Shown here in pieces: positions 17,465-24,584 of a stretch of DNA of 44,535 nucleotides; position 1 is the stretch's first letter; every line of letters starts with the position of its first letter. The translations under genes were made by a program, and so were the position numbers. The stretch is from Fibrobacter sp. (GTDB taxonomy: Bacteria > Fibrobacterota > Fibrobacteria > Fibrobacterales > Fibrobacteraceae): contig JAAZFC010000089.1 of assembly GCA_012511955.1 (NCBI GenBank), forward strand, positions 1 through 44,535. Direction: 5' to 3'. The notes below the pieces were generated by a model, which worked only from the letters and a program-made list of their open reading frames with translations, did no database searches and was not told the DNA's origin.

Positions 17465-17950
17465 ATGCTAAAACAACTTGTCAATTTCATCGCTTTTGGT
17501 CTAATTTTAACCACGATATTATTTCTTATTCCTCACATAACTAAAAATGACTTTATTGAAAAAACTACTAAGCGAATTGAATTAAATACTAATGAACAAA
17601 TAGCAAGTTTCAGCCAAGAATTAGATAGTGCTTTTAATTTGCACCGCCCTTTAGTTACACAATGGGCTTTACAGCTAAAAAAAATATTTACCTTAGACTT
17701 AGGCTATAGTTTATACAATTATCCAACTAGAAATTGGCATATTTTAAAAAAACCTTTTCTACAAACTCTAAACTTATTTTTAATTTCAATTTTGTGTTCT
17801 TGGAGCTGCGGTACTCTTTTAGGAGCACTTATTTTTAGAGTCAATAGAATCTTTATCAACCGATTATTTGTAATCACAAGATTTCTTTCCTTTTTGCCTG
17901 GTTTTATTTACGCAATTCCATTTATTTTACTTTTTAAATTAAACTCTTAA
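17465..17950 (+). CDS. OppB/DppB-like ABC permease, N-terminal half (gene interrupted by in-frame TAA)
   Basis: This 161-residue product matches the first half of oligopeptide-type permeases: transmembrane segment 1 at 7-24, a periplasmic stretch with HRPLVTQWALQLKKIFTLDLG (compare the family's R..LGLdkPl..qY..wl...GDlG), then segments 2 and 3. It stops at TAA 17948-17950. The reading frame continues without shift into the next entry, which is the matching second half. The gene begins three bases after the propeller gene and lacks a clear ribosome binding site. Possibilities are a pseudogene, stop readthrough, reinitiation at the ATG 12 bases on, or a sequencing error. Confidence 0.6.
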   Translation: MLKQLVNFIAFGLILTTILFLIPHITKNDFIEKTTKRIELNTNEQIASFSQELDSAFNLHRPLVTQWALQLKKIFTLDLGYSLYNYPTRNWHILKKPFLQTLNLFLISILCSWSCGTLLGALIFRVNRIFINRLFVITRFLSFLPGFIYAIPFILLFKLNS

Positions 17951-17962
17951 AAATCTATTTTT

Positions 17963-18349
17963 ATGATTGTGTTGTTTTCTCTAATTTTATTCCCTTTAAT
18001 TAGTCAAGCCTCTAATTTTTTGAAAACACTAAATAAGGAATTACAAAGCACCAGCTCCTATTTTATACAATTAATGGGTCTTAATTTTCACAGTTATGCT
18101 TTTTCTTATATCCCTAAACACATGCTCGTTCAATTTGTGCAACTTTTACGGATTAGTCCTCTAATCATTTTAAATTTAATCGCTTTAGATGCCTTTTGTC
18201 TTAAAAATGGAATTAGTCAAATTGTAAGCATATATGTACAACAATATGATTTTGCCGTTCTGCAAAGCACAATTATTTTAATCTCATTAATTGGGCTTGT
18301 TTTAAGCTATTTAAGTAAATTTTTAACTGCGCTACAACCTCAACAATAG
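17963..18349 (+). CDS. OppB/DppB-like ABC permease, C-terminal half
   Basis: This is the continuation, in the same frame, of the permease fragment that ends at 17950; only one TAA and four further codons separate them. The 128 residues hold three hydrophobic segments and a cytoplasmic loop corresponding to the EAA coupling loop (FIQLMGLNFHSYAFSYIPKH, compare A.GLs....f..H.lp), here degenerate but with the central glycine kept. The end resembles the D.P...g......g segment of OppB. The start ATG at 17963 is only a possible reinitiation site, and no Shine-Dalgarno sequence is visible. Confidence 0.5.
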   Translation: MIVLFSLILFPLISQASNFLKTLNKELQSTSSYFIQLMGLNFHSYAFSYIPKHMLVQFVQLLRISPLIILNLIALDAFCLKNGISQIVSIYVQQYDFAVLQSTIILISLIGLVLSYLSKFLTALQPQQ

Positions 18350-18391
18350 CATTTAGTACACTCGCATTATTTTTTAAAGGTCAATAACCCC

Positions 18392-19237
18392 ATGAATTTC
18401 AAACTAACTTTCGATTTAAAACTTGGAGAAGTCTTTGGGGTTTTAGCTCAAAAAAACGGTGGAAAATCTTATCTAGCCCATCAATTGGTCACAGGGAATA
18501 TAAGAGGAATAAAAGTTTTGCTCAATGGCAAAAACGTTAATTTTAACGCTTTAAAAACTGATTCTAACTCTTCGCCGCGAAAACTCATCACGCTTATTCC
18601 ACAAAACGCAGAAAAAGCTCTTATCCCTCACATAAAAGCCGAAAAAACCGCCCTAAATATTTTAAAGCATAGTTTTCCTGACTTTTCTAAAAAACTATTA
18701 CTTAACCGCCTCAATAGTCGATTAAATTTAATGGGAATAGATGGGGAAAAATGTTTAAATTGTAAAGCACAACAGTTAAATAAGATTCAAACTCTTTTTT
18801 TAGTTCTAGCAGTGGGTACCATGCTAAATCCTGAAATCTTATTGCTAGATGAATGTGTGGAAAATCTTAACGAAAATGAGCAATTCACATTTTTGCAAGC
18901 TGTAGAGAGTTTAATTGAAAAAAGGATATGTAAAACTGCCATTTGTTTTTCCCGTAGAGCACAGCTTTTAAGAAAAACCAGCCAGCGCTTGGGAGTTTTA
19001 CTTGACGGCGAACTTATTGAAATGGGCTTGACAGACTTAGTTTTATCAAACCCCAAACACCCTTATACCCAAGATTACCTCCATTCTAAAGGAGAATTAA
19101 GCATAGATTTACAAACTCCTCACAACGGTTGCGCTTACAATCAGCTTTGCAGCATTGCCCAAAATGATTGCAAAACTATGAGGCCAATACCACGAACAAT
19201 AATTAATCGCGATGTAAATTGTATGTACGCAAAATAA
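18392..19237 (+). CDS. Degenerate OppD/DppD-like ABC ATPase
   Basis: The 281-residue product is recognisable as an oligopeptide-transporter ATPase from its C-terminus: NPKHPYTQDYLHS (219-231) followed by four cysteines C247, C253, C260 and C277 in the pattern of the Opp/Dpp C-terminal extension. The nucleotide-binding core is altered. Walker A reads AQKNGGKS (19-26) with the first glycine lost. The signature LSGGQ is not recognisable (CKAQQLNKIQ around 124-133). The switch histidine is missing (CFSRRAQ at 185-191). Walker B D153-E154 and a Q-loop glutamine (Q71) are kept. ATP hydrolysis of the normal kind is doubtful. It lies 42 bases after the split permease; no OppC or substrate-binding protein is nearby, so the system looks reduced or decaying. 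Confidence 0.7.
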   Translation: MNFKLTFDLKLGEVFGVLAQKNGGKSYLAHQLVTGNIRGIKVLLNGKNVNFNALKTDSNSSPRKLITLIPQNAEKALIPHIKAEKTALNILKHSFPDFSKKLLLNRLNSRLNLMGIDGEKCLNCKAQQLNKIQTLFLVLAVGTMLNPEILLLDECVENLNENEQFTFLQAVESLIEKRICKTAICFSRRAQLLRKTSQRLGVLLDGELIEMGLTDLVLSNPKHPYTQDYLHSKGELSIDLQTPHNGCAYNQLCSIAQNDCKTMRPIPRTIINRDVNCMYAK

Positions 19238-19240
19238 TTC

Positions 19241-19263
19241 TTAGATTTGATACAATAATCTAA
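19241..19263. repeat. Short inverted repeat upstream of pssA
   Basis: A perfect 7-base inverted repeat, TTAGATT and AATCTAA, is separated by nine bases in the 38-base gap between the OppD-like gene and pssA. It ends 12 bases before the pssA start. It could be a small operator or a weak AT-rich hairpin; there is no U-tract, so it is not a convincing terminator. Confidence 0.25.
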
Positions 19264-19275
19264 CCCTGAGAGAAT

Positions 19276-20058
19276 ATGTTATCGAGAACACGGTTTATCG
19301 TACCCAATGCTTTTACTAGTTTAAACTTTTTATTAGGACTTTTTGCGATTTGTTGGGCTTCAGGAGCTTTTACTCCCAAAAATGCTGGCATATTTTCTGC
19401 ATATATTATCGCAGGAAATTTTATCATATACAGTGCTTTACTAGATAAGCTCGACGGTTTTTCTGCTAAAGTTATGAATGCTTCTTCAGAATTTGGCGCT
19501 CAATTAGATAGTTTAGCTGACTTAGTAGCCTTTGGATTAGCTCCTGCCCTGTCACTATTTTTTGCTTATAAAACTTTGGTGCCACAGTGGTTCGATATTA
19601 ATGCGCCTTTCTTGATTATTGGAGTTTCTGTTTACACTTTGGCCACTGCTATCAGATTGGCTAAATATAATGCCATGGATTCTGATTCTTTACCTGATTA
19701 TTTTATGGGAATGCCCTCTACTTTTGCTGGTGCAGCCAATGCCCTCGTCTTAATTTTGATGTGCAACTATAATTTTTGGGAATTGCTACCGTTTAAATAT
19801 CTGCATCTACCTTTAGTACTTTTAGTAGGAACTGCGGTACTTATGGTGGCTCCTCTCTATCTACCAAAATTAAAACCCCGTAAAAACAAAATATTTAATC
19901 TTTTCCAAATCACCAACATCTTCTTCGTATATATATGCGGTTTTGCTATGATATTTCCCGAATACTTATTGTTTTTGATTTTAATTTATGCAGTATTTGG
20001 GTTCGGTCATGGTTTGCTTAATAAAGATAAAATAGAAGCAGAGCAAGCCAAATCATAG
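19276..20058 (+). CDS. pssA: CDP-diacylglycerol--serine O-phosphatidyltransferase
   Basis: This inner-membrane enzyme makes phosphatidylserine, the precursor of phosphatidylethanolamine. The 260-residue protein has the CDP-alcohol phosphotransferase signature DG(x2)A(x9)G(x3)D(x3)D, seen as LDGFSAK...FGAQLDSLAD near residues 59-83, with lysine in place of the usual arginine after the alanine. The flanking sequence (VPNAFTSLNFLLGLFAI at the start, VAFGLAPA after the motif, YFMGMPSTFAG further on) is typical of type II PssA rather than PgsA. Six to eight transmembrane segments are visible. Decarboxylase psd is not in the window. It converges with the glycosyltransferase gene. Confidence 0.93.
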   Translation: MLSRTRFIVPNAFTSLNFLLGLFAICWASGAFTPKNAGIFSAYIIAGNFIIYSALLDKLDGFSAKVMNASSEFGAQLDSLADLVAFGLAPALSLFFAYKTLVPQWFDINAPFLIIGVSVYTLATAIRLAKYNAMDSDSLPDYFMGMPSTFAGAANALVLILMCNYNFWELLPFKYLHLPLVLLVGTAVLMVAPLYLPKLKPRKNKIFNLFQITNIFFVYICGFAMIFPEYLLFLILIYAVFGFGHGLLNKDKIEAEQAKS

Positions 20059-20089
20059 TTGAATTAAGTTCTGCTAAATAAGACAAAAG

Positions 20090-21268
20090 CTAATTTTCAG
20101 TGACTAACATTGACTGATATTTCTGTTTTTGCTTGACAAAACAGTCTTCCCAGTCAAACTTTTCTGCGTATAAACGCGCATTCTTAGACCATTGAGCAAA
20201 TTGGGGTGACTTATAAGCTTGTGCAATGGCTTCAGCTAGAACTTTTGCATTTCCAGGGGCGATAGCTAAACCACTCTCAGCTGCCTCAATATGCTCTAAA
20301 GCAGCGCCAGTGTCCGCACCCACCAAAACCTGACCAGAAGCCATAGCTTCCAAAATAGACAAACCAAAAGTTTCCCAACCACTCATGGCCAACCCCATTT
20401 CAAAACTCGCTGTTAAACGTGCCATTTCATCTTTATCTTCAATAAAGCCTAAAAAATGAATATGCTCATGCTTTTGAGTAGCTGATTTTAATAAATCCTC
20501 GTAATTCCCCTGCCCTGCAAAAATAATTGCTGGTTCATGGTTTAGCAGTTTGCATAACATAGGATAAGCTTCTAAAAGAGTTAATAAACCTTTTTCTTCA
20601 CTCAAACGATGAGGGAAAAACATGGTTAGTCTTTCAGGTAGGCCTGCTTTGTATTTTTGTACCAAACTATCATCTTTTTTATCGGGATGAAAAAGGTCTG
20701 CATCCACTCCTAAAGGTAAGTATTGCGTGGGAGATAACCCGCGTTTTTCCATCCTTTGCTGAACTAACTTACTAGAAACTAAAATAGAGTTATAAGATCT
20801 AAATTCCCAACGCGCATAGAGCCATGCCGCACTTTCTGCCCCACTAGACAATATCTGAAATTTTGGTAAAAAAGCACGACGCACATAAGTTACAGGAAAA
20901 TCAGCATGCCAAAAGCCCACTAACTTACTCTTAGGACTGGCAAAAGCTCTTGCCATTTGCACTGCTGTGGGCAACCAATAAGGAGAACCGACTTCTATTA
21001 TATCTGGCTGGTGCTTTTTCAGTAATCTATATAAAACATCAGGTCGCCAAATAAAACGGTAATCCCAATTTCCCATCAGTTTTGGAGCTGGGACATGTTC
21101 TATAATCAATCCAGGACCTTTAACCTCAGTGTAATATTTAGTGCTTGGCGTGATAAAAACTAATTGTGCATCAGTTCTATTTTGATAAAAATCCATTTTT
21201 TCTAAATGGTACCTACGCACTCCCCCACCCGAAGGGCTCCAAAAGTTATTTATATCAATAATGATCAT
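20090..21268 (-). CDS. GT4-family glycosyltransferase
   Basis: This is a cytoplasmic GT-B fold glycosyltransferase, probably acting on a lipid-linked or polysaccharide acceptor. Starting at the ATG 21268 gives 392 residues beginning MIIIDINNFWSPSGGGVRRY, with the N-terminal glycine-rich acceptor loop. The C-terminal donor domain has LTMFFPHRLSEEKGL and the EX7E-type motif in GWETFGLSILEAMASGQVLV. The chosen start overlaps the stop of the upstream primase-like gene as ATGA; a longer frame from 21286 would lack the usual family start. Sugar donor and acceptor are not predictable. The coupling to a replication-type protein is unexpected. Confidence 0.9.
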   Translation of the reverse strand: MIIIDINNFWSPSGGGVRRYHLEKMDFYQNRTDAQLVFITPSTKYYTEVKGPGLIIEHVPAPKLMGNWDYRFIWRPDVLYRLLKKHQPDIIEVGSPYWLPTAVQMARAFASPKSKLVGFWHADFPVTYVRRAFLPKFQILSSGAESAAWLYARWEFRSYNSILVSSKLVQQRMEKRGLSPTQYLPLGVDADLFHPDKKDDSLVQKYKAGLPERLTMFFPHRLSEEKGLLTLLEAYPMLCKLLNHEPAIIFAGQGNYEDLLKSATQKHEHIHFLGFIEDKDEMARLTASFEMGLAMSGWETFGLSILEAMASGQVLVGADTGAALEHIEAAESGLAIAPGNAKVLAEAIAQAYKSPQFAQWSKNARLYAEKFDWEDCFVKQKQKYQSMLVTEN

Positions 21269-23151
21269 ACTTCTACCAGTCCACAATCACTATCACTTTT
21301 AGTAAAATTCATTGATCGCAAATTCTCTTGGCAATTACCGCGATCTTTCATCACGAATAAATTCAACTGGGAAGCACTAGAAGTCAAACGAAGCACATAA
21401 TCAGGATCCCTTGCTGCATATCCTGGTATTGCTTCTTCTGACCACAACTCGCCAGCACAAATCATAGGAATATTTAAACTTCTCTGCAGTTCTAACAGCA
21501 ATGCAGAACTATTTTCATATCCACCCATTTTAAACTTTGAGTTATTTATAGCTAAACGATAAAAACCATCTACACATAGAAGTATGTTAGGGTTTTCTGC
21601 AACCTCTGAGCGTAAAATCTTTAACAAACTAGCATCGTCAGTAATTTGGCTTGCATCTATTATTTCCAATGAATCAGAACTTACTAATTCTGCTAAGTCT
21701 TTGGTAGCTGCAAATATCCGATGACTCTTTTCAGGATCTGTATTATATTGCACATCTTCAATGGGCAAACTAGCTTTTAATGCGACAAAATAATTGATAA
21801 TGTACTGTCGAGGTGCATCTAGGCTTAAATATATTAGCTTAACTGAATTATTTTTTAACAAATCTAAGGCAATATTGCTTAGAAAACACGTTTTATCAAC
21901 AAATTGATCAGATAAAATTAGGTAATATGCTGGTTTTACCCCTCCTAAGAGGTTGTTAATTCCCTCGAACTGTGAAAACACCAAGTTAAAATTTGTTTTT
22001 TCACGACTCATGTTTAGCTCAAAATTTTTTAAAATCTCTTGCATTAAAACTGTTTGGCGACGGGCTTTTGAATTGTCAGGAGCAAAAGACTCCACCCATT
22101 TCTCAAACTCTTCTTTCCCTTTGTCCCTTAAAAACGATTCTACAGTATAACCTTCAGGTAACACTATAGATTTATAAGCCAAACCATGTTCATTTGCCAC
22201 TTGCAATAACTTTTCATGCTGATTTTCTTGGTTAAAAGAGTGTTTATCTATCACTAAGGTTATAGATTCTGCTCCGCCGGCTTGCAATTTAAAAAGATGC
22301 CCAGGATTTATTTTGTCACTAAAAACAGAAACTACACCTTGCAGTCCCATTAAATCAGCAGTAAGTGCATCAAATATGTGAGGTACTAAAATAGGACTTT
22401 TGGCTTTATTACTTATGTTGAATGGTACATCACCAGCCACAGAAGAAAAGGCAAAATTACTGTTAGATATACTTTCATCCTCAATTTCTATACCCAAAAC
22501 AGTATAAATTTGCCCCTTAGCATTGCGTACTGGTAAAGTAAAACAAGAGTTTTTAACAGCATTAATTTTATCTAAATAAAAAGGTATAAGACTTTGATCA
22601 ATTTCATTTAAAGCACAATAATCTAAAAAAGGGTCTATTTCAGCATTGTAAAAGCCGAGCCCATATAAACGAGATTCATATACAGACCACCCCCTAGACT
22701 GTAAAATTTCTTGAGCGCGAGTGTTAGAACTGAGCGACCAAACGCAATACTGTACAAACGAATTTAGCACTTTGGTTCTTTCAAAATACCCTGATTGCAT
22801 CCAAGCAGGGCCTTCAGGTTCTTCATTTAAGGCTTCTAATTCCGAAGCAGATAGCGACTCCATCCAAAATTCAAATGCTGCTTGAGCAGCTTTATCTGAA
22901 GGTAAGTGAGAATACTGCATATTGGCGACATAATCTATAAGATCTCCACCAATACCGCACTCTACACACTTATATTCCCAATATCCTAGAGATTTAAAAA
23001 AGAACATAGTTGCATTGGCAGAATCGTGTAAAGGGCACTGGGTTACAAAGTTGCGACCATGACGGGTAAGGGGAATAGCTAGTCGGCGCGGAGTTATAAC
23101 AGAACGCAGCTTATAACGCTGGGGTAAAGATTCAAAATGTGCTTGGCTCAT
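21265..23151 (-). CDS. Degenerate DnaG/DnaB-like primase-helicase homologue
   Basis: The 628-residue protein has the layout of phage T7 gp4 or Twinkle. A CHC2-type zinc finger lies at C39-x2-H42 ... C62-x2-C65. A primase/Toprim-like region covers about 150-345, with QSRGWSVYESRLYGLGFY and a PVRNAKGQIYTVLGIE element. A DnaB/RecA-like core covers 395-620, including the late element KDRGNCQENLRSMNF. Catalytic motifs are altered. The Toprim EGxxD is P257-H-I-F-D261, and DxDxxG is DKHSFN (302-307). Walker A reads SDQFVDKT (414-421), where only K420-T421 survive. Walker B D528 is kept. Priming is therefore unlikely and ATPase activity uncertain. The frame is intact over 1.9 kb, which argues for a retained function. 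It is coupled (ATGA) to a glycosyltransferase. The start lacks a strong ribosome binding site. Confidence 0.75.
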   Translation of the reverse strand: MSQAHFESLPQRYKLRSVITPRRLAIPLTRHGRNFVTQCPLHDSANATMFFFKSLGYWEYKCVECGIGGDLIDYVANMQYSHLPSDKAAQAAFEFWMESLSASELEALNEEPEGPAWMQSGYFERTKVLNSFVQYCVWSLSSNTRAQEILQSRGWSVYESRLYGLGFYNAEIDPFLDYCALNEIDQSLIPFYLDKINAVKNSCFTLPVRNAKGQIYTVLGIEIEDESISNSNFAFSSVAGDVPFNISNKAKSPILVPHIFDALTADLMGLQGVVSVFSDKINPGHLFKLQAGGAESITLVIDKHSFNQENQHEKLLQVANEHGLAYKSIVLPEGYTVESFLRDKGKEEFEKWVESFAPDNSKARRQTVLMQEILKNFELNMSREKTNFNLVFSQFEGINNLLGGVKPAYYLILSDQFVDKTCFLSNIALDLLKNNSVKLIYLSLDAPRQYIINYFVALKASLPIEDVQYNTDPEKSHRIFAATKDLAELVSSDSLEIIDASQITDDASLLKILRSEVAENPNILLCVDGFYRLAINNSKFKMGGYENSSALLLELQRSLNIPMICAGELWSEEAIPGYAARDPDYVLRLTSSASQLNLFVMKDRGNCQENLRSMNFTKSDSDCGLVEV

Positions 23152-23239
23152 AAGTTTAATCTAGTTAATCATTGGTTAAGAAACGCATTTCATTACAACT
23201 TACATAATCACTGCTATATAAAACAGAGTTATTAAAAAC

Positions 23240-24499
23240 TCATTGCTCTACAAAGCGCTCTATTTTGCCACCGAGTTGCTGTAATTTTTGTTCAAAGTTT
23301 TCGTAACCGCGGTCTAAATGGTAAATACGGCTAATTTCTGTGGTACTAGAAGCCACCAAACCTGCTAAAACCATGGCGGCACTGGCGCGTAAATCAGAAG
23401 CCATTACTGGAGCTCCAGTTAGAGAACTCCCACCATGAATAGTTGCAGTGTCACCTTGCAATTCTATTTTTGCTCCTAGTCTTTTAAGTTCAGAAACATG
23501 CATAAAGCGATCGTTATAAATTGTATCTTGAATAACGGATATTCCCGGAACTGTGGTGAGAACACTCATTAGTTGCGCTTGCATATCAGTGGGAAAGCCA
23601 GGATAGGGTATGGCTTTAATGGAAACCGCCTGCAAATCACTGTCACGGGCATCTAACTCCACCCAATCACTCCCCACCGACACCTGAGCGCCTATTTCTC
23701 TAAAAACCTCTAAAACAGCCTCTAAATGCTGAGGATCCACCTTATTAACCCGCACTCGTCCCCGAGAAATTAGCCCAGCTGCTAAAAAAGTCCCGGCTTC
23801 AATGCGATCGGGAATGGTTGCACCTTTACCTGGCTGAAGTTTTTCCACGCCAGTTATGGTTAAAGTTCTACTCCCTCGTCCCTCAATTTGCGCCCCCATA
23901 CTCAGCAAATAATCCACCGTGGCATCTATTTCGGGCTCCACCGCAGCGTTGTTGATAACAGTTGTCCCTTCGGCTAAAGTGGCAGCCATTAAAACATTGG
24001 CCGTGGCACCCACCGATGATATTGGGAAAGTTATATTGGCCCCACGCAATTTTTCTGCGGTGGTTTCTACATAACCGTGAGTTACCACAACCTTGGCACC
24101 TAAAGCTTCGAAACCTTTAAGATGCAAATCCACCGGACGAGGTCCCCACGCACAGCCACCAGGTAATGACACCCGCGCCCTGCCAAAACGAGCCAAAAGC
24201 GGTCCTAAGACATAAAAACTCGCCCGCATGGTTTTCACTAACTCATAGGGTGCTTCCAAATGATCTGCCCCTGTAGTATCCACCAATAATTGATTTTTAC
24301 CCCCAAAAACTCTGCAACCTATGACCCGCAACAAGTCCGACATGGTTTTCATATCTTTTAAATGAGGGGCATTGGTTATTTCTGAAATTCCTTCGGCAAG
24401 CAATGCCGAAGCCATCATGGGTAAAACCGCATTTTTTGCGCCAGAGATATCCACAGCACCATCTAAAGGTCCATTCCCGCTTAATCTAAATGCATCCAT
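23240..24499 (-). CDS. murA: UDP-N-acetylglucosamine 1-carboxyvinyltransferase
   Basis: MurA catalyses the first committed step of peptidoglycan synthesis, adding enolpyruvate from PEP to UDP-GlcNAc in the cytoplasm. Starting at the ATG 24499, with AGGGA seven bases upstream, the product has 419 residues and begins MDAFRLSGNGPLDGAV, matching the family; a TTG two codons earlier is less likely. Hallmarks are ISGAKNAVLP with the catalytic lysine, and the active-site cysteine C116 in GGCAWGPRPVDLH, the target of fosfomycin in other MurA enzymes. The late FPTDMQAQLM and the final RGYENFEQKL elements are present. It lies 85 bases after the antiporter gene, from which a terminator separates it. Confidence 0.98.
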   Translation of the reverse strand: MDAFRLSGNGPLDGAVDISGAKNAVLPMMASALLAEGISEITNAPHLKDMKTMSDLLRVIGCRVFGGKNQLLVDTTGADHLEAPYELVKTMRASFYVLGPLLARFGRARVSLPGGCAWGPRPVDLHLKGFEALGAKVVVTHGYVETTAEKLRGANITFPISSVGATANVLMAATLAEGTTVINNAAVEPEIDATVDYLLSMGAQIEGRGSRTLTITGVEKLQPGKGATIPDRIEAGTFLAAGLISRGRVRVNKVDPQHLEAVLEVFREIGAQVSVGSDWVELDARDSDLQAVSIKAIPYPGFPTDMQAQLMSVLTTVPGISVIQDTIYNDRFMHVSELKRLGAKIELQGDTATIHGGSSLTGAPVMASDLRASAAMVLAGLVASSTTEISRIYHLDRGYENFEQKLQQLGGKIERFVEQ

Positions 24500-24536
24500 A
24501 CACAATTCCCTGCAAAACTCAAAATTAACTTTTTAA

Positions 24537-24564
24537 ATAAAAAAGGCGCACCTAAGTGCGCCTA
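24537..24564 (-). terminator. Rho-independent terminator of the nhaD transcript
   Basis: An 8-bp perfect stem (AGGCGCAC at 24544-24551, GTGCGCCT at 24556-24563) with a four-base CTAA loop is followed on the minus strand by a run of T (TTTTTTATTT). It stands 20 bases after the antiporter stop and before murA, so it should end or attenuate the antiporter transcript. Confidence 0.85.
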
Positions 24565-24584
24565 AAAAACATCTGATCAAATTT

